Assembly (NCBI GenBank): GCA_004565275.1
Contig: SDOX01000017.1
Coordinates: forward strand, 415,898 to 479,897
Direction: 5' to 3'
From: Nannochloropsis salina CCMP1776
Taxonomy: Eukaryota > Sar > Eustigmatophyceae > Eustigmatales > Monodopsidaceae
Length of the DNA stretch: 64,000 bases
Shown here: positions 1 to 10,600 of the stretch, piece by piece
Position numbering within the stretch: the stretch's first letter is position 1
Layout: each line of letters opens with the position of its first letter
Notes under the pieces: model-generated
Seen by the model: only the letters and a program-made list of their open reading frames with translations
The model's database searches: none
What the model was told of the DNA's origin: nothing
Made by a program: the position numbers and the translations under genes

Positions 1-2
1 TT

Positions 3-1124
3 CCTCTCCTTGGCGTTCGCGGGGGACGTTGGGGTCGTACAGCTCCTACGCCCCCGCCAGCGCCCGAGGTTGTCGAGACTCCTTCACCCGCTCAACCACG
101 TTCTTTAGCATCGCCGTACGCCAACTTGCGAGCTTTGGCAATATTAAGCGCTGCTGCAGGGTCCTGGGCTGTGCTGCGAGCTCCCAACGTGCGGGAATGG
201 TTCGATGACGTCCGCCCCCTGCACCCTAAATACTTTCCCCTGGCCCGGCACCAAGTCCTCATTCTTCTAGCCTGGCTGACCAATAAAATCGCCGTGCGGA
301 TTCCGGGAAGGTCCGACGGGAAAAGCTGGAAAGATGCCATGTCCTCCCCCGTGCGCTTTTTTACCCCCTCTGCCTACGCCTTTGCGATATGGGCCCCCAT
401 CTTCCTCGGCGAATTCCTCCTCACTTTCTACCAACTCGCCTCGAGTCGTCTCGCCCCGGCCCTTCAACCCTACCTCGCGCGTTTGGCTCCTCCCCTGGCG
501 CAGGCCTTCGCGGCACAGAGCTTGTGGTGCGTGGCCTTTCGGCCCTGGGTGGGGAGGATGCAATTTGTGCCTTCCGCGCTGTTGGCAATGACAGCGGTGG
601 GTCTGTCGCGGGTGCACACGGTCCTGCGGGAGGCCGTGGCCGCGGGGGCCATGCGGCCTTGGGACTACCTGATTGTCCACTTGCCCCTCTCCCTCCATTT
701 CGGATGGATCACCTGTGCCACGCTCGTCAACTTGAACGGCTGGTTTGCCGTCGCCCCTACTTTGCGCACAGGGGACAAACTGGGCTTGGCGCTGGCTTCC
801 ATCAACGTGGCTGTCACGCTTGGGAGTCAGGTCACCCTTGCCTCGGGCGACCCTGTGATTGCTCTGGTCGTGGCGTGGGCCTTGTACGCGGTGGCTCACG
901 ACCTGGCGCCATCCCGATCGCTGCTCAGGAAGAACAAGCTTGTGGACGACGACGCTTTGGATTGCCTGGAGATCTCTGCCCGTGTCTCCGCCTTCTTACA
1001 AGCGGGCCTGGCGGGTGCTGTGATGGTTTGGAAGGTGCTGCTGAAAGCAGGAGTGGTAGTACCTGGCGACGCGAAGCGATTGATGGCTGTAGCGATGGGG
1101 CCTGTGAAGACTTTATTGGGATGA
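3..1124 (+). CDS. TspO/MBR-like multi-pass membrane protein (5' end outside window)
   Basis: The reading frame is open from the first bases of the window to a TGA at 1122-1124, and there is no in-frame ATG near its beginning, so the start lies upstream or in an earlier exon. At least 370 residues are visible. Several hydrophobic helices are present. The segment around 350-400 reads FFTPSAYAFAIWAPIFLGE, which resembles the conserved F-P-x-x-x-AFxIWxxIF signature at the first helix of TspO/MBR (tryptophan-rich sensory protein) relatives. The N-terminal visible part is Pro/Ala/Thr-rich and could be a targeting or linker segment. TspO-family proteins bind tetrapyrroles or sterols in mitochondrial, plastid or ER membranes; that role here is inference. 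The protein is longer than classical TspO (about 160 aa), so it belongs at best to a larger TspO-like group found in algae. Confidence 0.55.
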   Translation, partial: PLLGVRGGRWGRTAPTPPPAPEVVETPSPAQPRSLASPYANLRALAILSAAAGSWAVLRAPNVREWFDDVRPLHPKYFPLARHQVLILLAWLTNKIAVRIPGRSDGKSWKDAMSSPVRFFTPSAYAFAIWAPIFLGEFLLTFYQLASSRLAPALQPYLARLAPPLAQAFAAQSLWCVAFRPWVGRMQFVPSALLAMTAVGLSRVHTVLREAVAAGAMRPWDYLIVHLPLSLHFGWITCATLVNLNGWFAVAPTLRTGDKLGLALASINVAVTLGSQVTLASGDPVIALVVAWALYAVAHDLAPSRSLLRKNKLVDDDALDCLEISARVSAFLQAGLAGAVMVWKVLLKAGVVVPGDAKRLMAVAMGPVKTLLG

Positions 1125-1808
1125 GCGGACGTGTGGATTAAATTATAAGGAGGGATAACTGCGGAGAGAGGAAAGAATTGATCGGACGCATAGGATTGTA
1201 GGTGCACTCCAGGACACATTTTGATTTATTCTTTGGTGCGCATTCGTAGTTGTCTGGCATCATTTCAAATCATCTTGCTCATGCCATCTTAATCTGGCAC
1301 CAACTTTATGAAAACTGTATGGCACAAATTGACAACATCATAAGTCATTAGTCAAGCCTTGCCCTACTGACTGGACAGGACTTCGACCTAATTCAGAGCC
1401 GTTTCCGGCAACATTTCCCAGAGACACACTGTCATGCACAACGAGCCGTCCATCTAGGGAAAGACAGACGACGCAACCTTGTTCGGGGACCCTATACTTT
1501 GAGCGGAGGCCTGCCCACGCTACCGAAAGCATTCAATCCATTCTGGTCGACACACTTGGGCATCTGACTATTTGCACTCCTACCAACAGACAGCTCTGCT
1601 TTGTCGGGAACAGGACACAGACGCACACTCTTGCATCCACTCGTGAGCATCGCATATCGATTGGTGGTCGAGACTATTCACAAATAACTGCACATTAAAT
1701 TTGGTGGTAGACCAACGGGATGCAACCTCAGCGACCCAGGCTCTTATTCCCCTTGGCTATCCTGATTTTCACAATTGCCGAAATTGCCGTATCTTCACCT
1801 ACATTCCA
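1125..1808. other. intergenic, convergent 3' flanks
   Basis: This 684-base gap lies between two convergent genes. It is moderately AT-rich and has only short ORFs without coding character. I see no RNA gene or repeat. Confidence 0.5.
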
Positions 1809-3092
1809 TCATTTCAACTTTAATTCTTCACCTCCTTTTCCCTCCTTTAGCAAACGCGCATAAATATTGCGGTGCGCCCGGCAGAAAAAGAGATTCGAAA
1901 GCCCCTGCTTTCCTTGATGAAGCCTCTCACAGCCACGCACCTGGCATCGACCCCCACCACAAGCCTCGCACAGATACCCTGGCGCTCGATAACGATTCGT
2001 GCAGTGCGGTGTCCGACATGACCGATTAGATCTTTTTTCAAGCAGGCTTCCCGGAAGGACCTTGGGGATTGGGACAATGTCGAAAACCACGGAGTCAAGA
2101 GAACATTTCCGCTTCCTTCTTTGAGCTTCCGTGCTCGATTCCTGCTTGGCGTCAGTGTGACTGACATTAAAGCATGTAAAAGCCCTGAAACTCTTGCTCT
2201 TTCCCATAGGTTGATCAGGTGAGATTGGCCTCGCTCTGCTGCAGGCAATGGCTGGCTTTCCACCATATTCATGCGCAGGGGGAGTACTAGAGGGAGCATG
2301 CTTATTCTGACAAGTTGTCGCCTCGGCCCTTCCATAGGGGCTTCGCAAACCTCCTGTAATCGTACATATACCGGAAGTGACGCAGCTGCTCTTTATGCTT
2401 TTGTTCGTTTTGCAGCCCTTGCTGCCACGGAAGGTGGGGGTGTTGCCCTTCGCGTCATAATTGAAACGACGGCAGCTTTTCTGGCTGTCGCGGGCGAATC
2501 TTTCTAGGGCACAGGTATTCGAATTGTCGGAAGTGCCCAGACTGAAAGCCTCCTCCCCGCAAAGAAGGCTGTGACACTCTGAACCCAGATCACCCTCATC
2601 GAATGAGAGCACGGAAAGTGGAGATTCCAGAAACACCAGGCTGTCCCCCGTCGTGCCTTCGGCTACATCTCGTACACTGCCATGCGGGCGGCCATCGGTG
2701 GATTGTCGTTTGAGCTCATGCACAACACAGAAACTTGCGTTTGTGGATGAGCCCGCCGCTTCGGTGGTGCAACTGCTGCTTTCGCCATCAAATTTGGGAC
2801 AAGCCATGTCGTTGAGGGCGAGGTCATCGGGTTTGGCCTGCGCAGTAGCCATAGTGATTGCCTGCAGCTGCTGTAGCTGCCCGTCGTCGTAAGCACTTGG
2901 GCGGAAATCGAGCTGGTCGGACACCCGCTCCTGATGTTCCTGAAACGATCTAGGAGCGAGAGAATCATGGGCGCTGGCAAACTTTATGAGCATTTTTGGC
3001 AGTTGATTTCCAATGTCTCGCTCGTAATGCTGAGATAAGCCTCTATCAGACAGGAGACATAGCCTCCTTTGCCTCTGCAAACCGCCGTCCAT
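1809..3092 (-). CDS. Cys/His-rich (WRKY19-like) zinc-finger protein
   Basis: A single 427-codon frame runs from an ATG at 3092 to TGA. The first ~330 residues are Ser/Gly-rich, low in structure and not recognised. The last ~70 residues hold a compact Cys/His cluster: CRTPHCTNRYRAPGYLC, then CGGGRCQVRGC and FFCRAH. The order C-x4-C, GGG-x-C-x3-GC, then a C-x2-H resembles the small WRKY19-type zinc fingers that occur in large numbers in stramenopiles, usually as tandem HGGGxxC units; here there is one such unit with ACGGGRC. Basic stretches (EAQRRKRKCS) suggest a nuclear protein. A DNA- or protein-binding regulatory role is inference. It is convergent with the TspO-like gene and tandem with PDAT. 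No introns are needed. Confidence 0.6.
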   Translation of the reverse strand: MDGGLQRQRRLCLLSDRGLSQHYERDIGNQLPKMLIKFASAHDSLAPRSFQEHQERVSDQLDFRPSAYDDGQLQQLQAITMATAQAKPDDLALNDMACPKFDGESSSCTTEAAGSSTNASFCVVHELKRQSTDGRPHGSVRDVAEGTTGDSLVFLESPLSVLSFDEGDLGSECHSLLCGEEAFSLGTSDNSNTCALERFARDSQKSCRRFNYDAKGNTPTFRGSKGCKTNKSIKSSCVTSGICTITGGLRSPYGRAEATTCQNKHAPSSTPPAHEYGGKPAIACSRARPISPDQPMGKSKSFRAFTCFNVSHTDAKQESSTEAQRRKRKCSLDSVVFDIVPIPKVLPGSLLEKRSNRSCRTPHCTNRYRAPGYLCEACGGGRCQVRGCERLHQGKQGLSNLFFCRAHRNIYARLLKEGKGGEELKLK

Positions 3093-3980
3093 CCTGTTAC
3101 GTTGTAAGAGGTGTATGGGAGTATTGAAACCACTTTTGCAACAAACTCGGGTACACCCGATAGATCTCTTTCAAAGCTAAAGAAAACTATCAGACTTCGA
3201 TTTATAGCACGCTACGTGATGATAACTCGTGTAGGTGTTTATGTCCAATGTTTGAAAAGCTCCCTTCGGCTTTCTGGGCACTTCCCGTATCAACAAGTGC
3301 ATATGCAAATAAGTCTTTGGGACTAAATCATGCGACCAGTCTTGCCTACGGCCATTCCAATATCCTAGAAAAATTTAATATGCATGTGCTTAGCATCGAT
3401 CCATCAAAAGTCAACACACTTTGCTAAAAGACATCATGACAGACCATGTCCGTCTATCTCGGAGGTTCGCTGGGTCCGGGATCTGCTCCTGATCCCCCCG
3501 CAAGGCCCACACCGCGGTGTCTGATTCCGTCCTGATTTTAAAACACCAAATGACACGACGGTGGATCCACGCAAAATTGCCGTGGCTCATGGTCGATACC
3601 AGGGGCATCCGACCCCGTCAGAGCTTGCATCTTCCCCTGTACCTGAACAGACTTCAAGACTGGATGTCCTAACTCCGTCCTGGACCGGCCGGAACTGTTC
3701 ACCGCGGACTCCTGGTAGTAGTCATCAGAACCCGCGAAAAGGGCGCAGCGGCCTTGTGCTGCAGTGAAAAGCATATACCACGCGGGGCCCGGCGTGTCGT
3801 CACAGAAGGTGTGCAAACTTTCGATTTGAGCTTTTCATTTTAAATGCGTGGTAAAAATGGTTGTCATGCATTTAGAAGTATACATGCTGACGTCGTAAAT
3901 AAGAATCTTGACATAAGAACGCTTCGACAAGAAAAGGCGATTTTTTATTTCCTTCTTTCATACAGCATTGTTACACTCCC
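3093..3980. other. intergenic with a GC-rich island
   Basis: This 888-base gap separates two minus-strand genes. It is AT-rich at both ends (3110-3440 and 3820-3980) but contains a conspicuously GC-richer island at about 3450-3800 with open minus-strand frames of 65 and 92 codons. I could not match these to any family. The gap should include the zinc-finger gene promoter and the PDAT 3' end. Confidence 0.4.
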
Positions 3981-6900
3981 TTACAACTCGACATTCTGAG
4001 CAATCTCTCGAATACGGGAATAGAATATGTCATCACCAAATACTTCCTCCTGGTCCTGACCGCTGACGACTTTCAGCAGGTCCGCTGCCATTTTCGTATT
4101 TCCCATGACATCCACGTGGTCGGCGCTCCCTCCGTCCCCGCGCATGGATAGAAGACCTCCCGTCGTATGCCAAAGCTCTCTGGTCGTGACCCCAATCTTG
4201 GAGGGGTTGTGTGTTTTTTCCCTCCAAAGCCGTGCGCAGTGGAAGCCTAAGGACATGAGAGTCACAGTCCCGTCCCCCTCAGCCATGACCACCCCTCCCG
4301 AAATGTTGCGCCGCGCGTCGTTCACACTGATATCCATCACATCTGGCTTACCATTGTCGTCAGCACGGTAAATGTACGCGCGCTCCGTTGCCTTCCCAAC
4401 ACCATAAAAGCAGAGAACCCGCATGGACGGAGCTTGAGGAAGTTGAACTGCCAAGGGGTTCGTCCAGTATTTCCGGTCATCTTTCACGTGCTTTTGTTTC
4501 TTGAAATCCTTCACAGGTGGACCGAAGTCGTAGTCCTCCGCCATGCGTCGGCGCAAGTGCGCGTCCTCAGGGTCAGTCTGCAGGTAGCGGATCACCTCAT
4601 CCATGGTCCAATTTTGGAGCGGCGGCGGAGGATGTCGCGTCCTATCTGCCCCACTTGCCGGCGTCGAAGACGAGTTTGCGAAGGCCGTTTCCTGGAGACT
4701 TCCGCCTTCAGGCTTGCGAGCGCCAATACCATCCCTCGACGGATTAGCTTCTCCCGTGCGTCTCACGTGGTCCTCCACCGCCTCTTCGCCTTCGCACGCC
4801 AAAGACGCAGAAGGGGGGGCGGAGGCTGCCGCGACAGCCATGGCCGATGCGCTGATCGAGCTCGCACTGAGAGGAACAGGGGGAGTAAAGCCGAATATGT
4901 GCCCGTGCCGGACCGGCTGCCGGCGTTTCTCGTCGGCGGTCACGCAGGTCTCTCCTCCTTTCGCTCCCGCCGCCCTCGGAGCTTCCTCGGGATCTCCGTG
5001 CGCGGGCATGCCTCCGCTTTCTTCCTTTGCCCGGTGCAGGCTCGCCTCGTCCTGTCTGAAAGTGCCCGTTTCGCTCTCCAGGTGCGGCAGGCACGTCTTC
5101 TCCCCTTCTCCCTCCTTCCCTCCCTCCTCCCATCCCTGTACCACCCCCACCTCCATCTCCCACTCCACGTCTTCGGGGGCGTGGCTTGCGTTGCCCCACA
5201 GCACATTCCCACCCTTTGGCAGCATCGCCGTCAAGCTTCCCCAAGTCCTGAACAGGCGCTTCCGGTTCTTGCGGTGGAAAGCGTTCTTGGACTGACCGAA
5301 GAGGATGCCTTCCAACGGACCCAACTCCGCCGTGTCGTGCATTTCCCCGCTCACGTAGGCCGAAGCACTCTTCACCACGCCCAGGAGGGGCCCGGCAATG
5401 TTAACAAATGTGGCAATATGCCTCTCAACCCAATTTTTCCCTCCGTTTCCGCCTCGAGAGGACTCGACCCAGGCAAAAAAATATAGGATGACGTTTGAGC
5501 CGTAGCTAAAGGGAGGAAGGGAGCCCAGCGGGCGGTGGAACAGAGTGAGAGCAAAAAGGTGGCGAAATGTGTAAGAAGGGATACTCTATCCTCTCACAAC
5601 TTCCAGTAGAGCCTAAAGGCGACAAGAGCGCTTTGAGAAAACGCATTTCATCGCACAGGCATGCAGATCTGTGTACTTCCCAGTCCCTTACCTGTGAGCA
5701 ATAAGCACCACTTTCTCTTTGTTTATGGCCACAATCCCCTCTATTTTCCATTTCAAAAGCGTAAAATAATGGTCTCGACGCTCCATGTCGTGCAGAGACA
5801 GGCGCCAGTCGTAGGCCTGGAGCGCCAGATTCGAATGATCGTACCCAATCGCGGCAAAGTCTCGGATCAGACGCGCCTGTATCAACAGGAAACAGCTTTG
5901 AGAACGTTCTGCATTTTCTCGACAAAAAGCACAGGGCGTACGGAAAACTCCCACATGCTCGTCCCTAACCCCCCCATTGTTCTCTTCTTCCCCTTCCGTC
6001 GAGCACGCACCCAAACCCAAAAGCCGGGCATGAAAAAATCGGCCGCCTCCAAGCCTTGCGCCGCCCGGACCCTTATACCGGGCGGGTCCAGACCGCTGGC
6101 CATGTCCAGGGCCATGTGTTTCGTCCAGCAGTCCGGCTTCATCAGCATGGTTTGCAGCATGGTCATGGCACCCCACAGGCGGGAGCGAAAGAGCGAGGAG
6201 GCGCAGTCTTCGCCCTGCCAGACCTCCAGGCCCGAGGTCACAAAGCCGGGAATCAGGACGATCGGGTACTTGGCCGTGTAGTTCTTGGCGGCGGCTTCCA
6301 GGCCGGGGTAGGTCTCGGGGGTGGAGGCCCCGGAGAACACGCCGTATATGTCGGAGAGGATGGTGCTGTTCACGTCCCCCCCAATACTCAGCCCCGCGGG
6401 CAGGACGGAGGAGATGTTCAGGGAGGGGGGAAGGTTGAAGTACTGGGGGTAGATATGTTGGTAACGCCATAAAGCCCAGGCGCCGGAAACCACGCCCAGC
6501 ACAAACATGAAAAATAGGCGTCGTTTCTTCATGCTGGTGGCAGTCCTGGCGCCCGAGTCAGAAAAGTCCCGGCCGGCCGAGCCGTCAGAGGCGGCGGAGG
6601 AAATCGAAGCGTGCTGGGGCGGACGAGCCGGAGAAAGTGGAAATGTTTGTGACCTATTCCGCTGCGATGAAGAAAAAGTGGCGTCTGCAGGGGACGAGTC
6701 CGAGAGAGAGTCCTCTTCCTCTCCGTCCTCAACCTCCTCGTCGGCATGCGTATGCTGCTTTTCGGTGCCCCACTTTATTTCCCTCTTGTCAGTGCGAGGA
6801 GTGCTCGGACGGGACGAACCACCCTCGGCGCCATCTGAGCTGGGTGTCGGGGGTGTCGATGCAAAAGGGGCGCTTGCACCGTCCTGTTCGCCATGTTCGT

Positions 6901-7045
6901 TCAAGCTGTCTACATTGTCTCCCGGTGGTCTTCCTGCCATGGTAGTGGCAGTGGATTCGTCGGCGCCGTGCGATGGTGAATGCGGCGCGGACGCCACCTC
7001 TTTGGCAGCATCAGTATTATGGTCCTCGTTCGATGCCATGTGCAT
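3981..7045 (-). CDS. PDAT: phospholipid:diacylglycerol acyltransferase (PDAT), three exons
   Basis: LCAT-like acyltransferase that moves an acyl chain from a phospholipid to diacylglycerol, giving triacylglycerol, at the ER. I read exons at 7045-6011, 5876-5692 and 5505-3981. Introns of 134 and 186 bases have GT/AG borders and restore a 914-residue protein. Order: Ser/Asp-rich cytosolic N-terminus; KKRR plus one TM helix (about 180-200); the lid region GLEVWQGEDCASSLFRSRLW; a nucleophile elbow AHSYGS with Ser407 formed across intron 2; Asp818 in GDGTV; His870 in DHVDVMGN. The elbow is AHSYG, where fungal and plant PDATs usually have HSMG. The protein is longer than plant PDAT1 (about 670 aa) because of the N-terminus and a ~200-residue Gly/Glu/Ala-rich insertion after the SKNAFHRKNRKRLF segment. 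Its 5' end faces the F-box gene across a 610-base divergent gap. Confidence 0.93.
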
Positions 7046-7655
7046 TTGTTCTTTAATCTATTAAGCGACAGCTGCGGTAGAAGCGATACTACCGCACATA
7101 CACGCACCAGAGGAGGTGCTGCGCGGATCCTTCCTGTGCTGTGCAACACAAACCGCAATGAGGAAGACGTTTCGTCCAACCAAAACCACAATCAAGCACC
7201 TCCGTAGCACTTTCGGAGAAATACATGCATGGCCCACTAGGAACACTAGGGAACGAAGAAATTCCTATGCTTGAGACGACCAGCCGCCGACGGGCATGGG
7301 GCGAGGATCTGAGAGAGCGAAGGGGAGGGTTGAACTATCCCTGTTTTCACAAAGTCCGCCAGGGGGTGACGAGCAAACAGCATTTGCTATGGTTAAGTCG
7401 GCCTTTGCTATCATTCTCACATCTGAATTGCCTCTTGTATTCGCGGGGCAGATGAAGCGCATTACCTGTAGCGCGCCTCATTGACAAGCTCGTGGATCAC
7501 TATCGGAAGCAGATCTGGGAGGAGGTAGAAGGAGGAAAGCAGAAAATACACAACATTTGTCGATCAAGTTCAGCCTCCACTCACTCACAGTAGATGAATC
7601 TCCACTAGGCTTTAGATTCGTTTTCCATCCGACGTTTCGACCGCCCACGCCCTCC
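7046..7655. promoter_or_regulatory. divergent promoter region, PDAT / F-box gene
   Basis: This 610-base gap separates two head-to-head start codons (PDAT at 7045, F-box protein at 7656) and must carry both promoters or 5' UTRs. A frame on the plus strand is open from 7557 but has no ATG before 7656. I see no clear TATA box or repeat. Confidence 0.4.
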
Positions 7656-10600
7656 ATGAGGACATCGGGAGCGGCAGGAGATCCTGTGATCGAGCCTTCC
7701 TCCCCTTCACACTGCCTCCTGCCAACCCATCGGCACGAGCGCGGGGATACAGCAGCACCATTTGATCCCTCCTTTCGGCTACCCACAGCAGTCATACATT
7801 TGGTACTCTCGTTTCTAAACGGAAGAGAGCTGTGCATTTGCGCCCAAGTCTGCTGCGAGCTGTACGAGTGCTGTGACTACCCGCCTTTGTGGGAGGGAGC
7901 CGGCAGGGCAGCTTATCCACACGCGGAAAAGTTGGGCACGATCAACTTATACAGCGGAGAATGGAAGACACTATTGCGGGACAGGAACCGTCGGGATCGA
8001 TCGGTGCTTTTTGAGTGGGAAGTCACGGATTGCCTCCGCAACACCAACCGGCGCTTCTCCCCTACGTTCACGTTGGGAGCCTACTCCTTCCAACTCATCG
8101 TCGATCCGAGTGGTAATCCTTACGTGCCACTCGCAAAGCCAGGTGTGTCCGTCTACCTGACCTGTAGCCCCACTCAGTACGTGCGCGGACTAGCCCCTTC
8201 CGGTCGCATGTGTGTGGACCCGGCGGCCGACGAGATGCCGTATCTGAACCCCGCCGACACCCGCGCGGAGGACGTGTGGGAATGCGCGGTCGCCTTCACC
8301 TTGGCCATTGTCAACCAGACGGGCGCACGTCCTGACCTGCCCTGGTCGTCCAACCTTCTGCACGACCGGTTCCGGCCTCATTGCCGGGAGTGGGGGGTCC
8401 ACAGGCTAGTTTCCTTGCGGCGACTGCAGGACTCCGCCAACGGATATTTGAGCGAGACGGGGAGCATCAAAGTGGAAGCGCGCCTCCGGCTTGCCTTTTT
8501 GTCTCTGAAAGTGTTCACCTCAGACGGAATGCGGGAATACGCTGGCTTTGGGCTGGCGAATGTCCACGCCCCGGCCCCCGCCTTATCGCGCGGAGGGACC
8601 CGCTCCTTCTTGCAGCCCCCCCCCCGGCCCAGGTACCTGGCCAGTACGGACGCCTTCCCTCCGTCCCCAGACACATACACGACCAGCTTGCTGACAACCA
8701 CCACGGCCTTAGATCCGGTGTTGGCGGTGCCCCCCCTCCCTTCCTACGCCGTGCTGCTCCCGGAGGCGGACGGTATGGAGGAAGAAATGGAGGAGGAGTT
8801 GGGAGAGGAGTCGAAAGAGGAGGCGCGGGGGATGGAGACAGGAGAGCCAGTAACCTCTCCTCCTTCCTTCTTCCCTGAATGCACAGCAGACCGGCCCCGC
8901 TCCAACTCTCCTTCTCCTTCCAGCCACCCCTTTCCCGCCTTCACGACGCCCTTCTGGAGGTACGAGGTCTTCCAATGCATGACCGTTGCCGCTTTTCGCG
9001 CTATTCTTGCCAAGGACCTCAATCTCTCTTCGCCCAACCACCTCCGTCTCTGGATCGTGACCCAGCCCTGGGCGGATTCGCCGGCTGCCCCGCGCGAGTT
9101 GATACGGACCGTTCCCCTACCCGATCACCCCGCCTTACCCGACGACTTCAATTACGAAGAGCTGCCTCTGTCCATTCTGGAGGAGCACCAGACATTAGCC
9201 ATGGCCCTCGGTGCCCACATGGACTGCTTGGATGAGGTGCGGGTGTGGGCGGAGGTGGCGGGGGACGGGGGACTAACGGTGGCGGAGGGAGGAAAGGAGG
9301 GAGGGAGGGAGAAAGGGAAGGGGCCAAGCGGGAAGGTGGTGAAGACGTTGGTGCCCGTGAGCAGGGAAGCGGAGCTGGACGTATCCCCGCAGACGTTGCG
9401 GATGCTCCCTGATCCGACGGATCCTGTTCAGTACATGGACGCGGTGGAAGACCGGGGGGACGGAGGGCTCGGCCGTTGGGGGGACGGGGCGGTGGAGGAA
9501 CAGGGAAATCGAGAATCGGAGCCCGATCAGGGTGTCCTCGGTCTGAGCTCGGCATCAGCCGCGCAAGCACGCCAGATGCCTACTCTTGGTGGGGCCAGGG
9601 AGGAGAAAGAATTCGAAGGAGGCGCCCGTGACGACGCAGGAGTCCTGCGCGACACTACGGAATCGGGGCAAGACGTGGCTACGGCCCCTGCCTTGGACCC
9701 CTCCAGCCTTCCACCGTTGTCGGAGGGGGACAGCCAAATAGCTGCTGGATCCATGGCTCCGCCAGAATCGCCCACCTTCATCCTCCTCTTCTTCAAACAC
9801 CTGGTCCCCGCCTTTCCTGTGGGACCTGGCAAGCTTGGGAGCTCTGCGATCCCGGCTACGGGCGCCTCTCTTGAATTCTCTTCTCACGCCTTGCTGCCCA
9901 TCGACACCCCCGTCCACGCCCTTTTCACATTCATGGCCCGCGAGATGCTTCCGCGGGGAGGAATGGGGAAGTCCGGTCAGACAAATGCGAAAAGGAACAC
10001 GTTGGCTACTGCCGATCCTGGCGTCGCCCCCATGGAGTCGGGGAGTTCCGCTGCGATGCTGCGGTGCTTGGTAGAGACGCCTCCGAACAATTGGCAGCCC
10101 GCCTCAGCTGGATCTGAAAAGGCCAAGGGCCGACTTAGCAGTCTATGGAGTGACAGGAAGGAAAATGGTTCCTTTATGGGCGACAACCACTGCGGGAGGA
10201 AAGATAAAGATAGCTTGCTTGTCGAGCTGGGCGAGGCAGATTCTCCGCGAGGCGAGCAGCTGGGGCGTGAGGAAGGGGCCCGCCCGGTCCGTTTTCGGTA
10301 CCTGAACTACCATCCGACCAAGACCATTAGCGATTTGAGGCTGGAGAACGGGCACATCCTCTCCTTTTTTCAGGCTGGACAGGAGGATTTGATCCAGCAC
10401 GTGTACTGTTCCATGGCACAAAACCTGCTCCGAACTGCGGCAGCCATTTACGACTGGATCGGTCCCTCTGCCAAAGTAGAAGAGACCCCCTGCCCGATCA
10501 ACGTGACGTTACATCAGCGGCACGATTACGTCCCAGAAAACTTCCCACGCGTCTCCTCTCTCTCTACCGCCCCGTGGTTGGCACCTGGGCCCTCGGCCAT

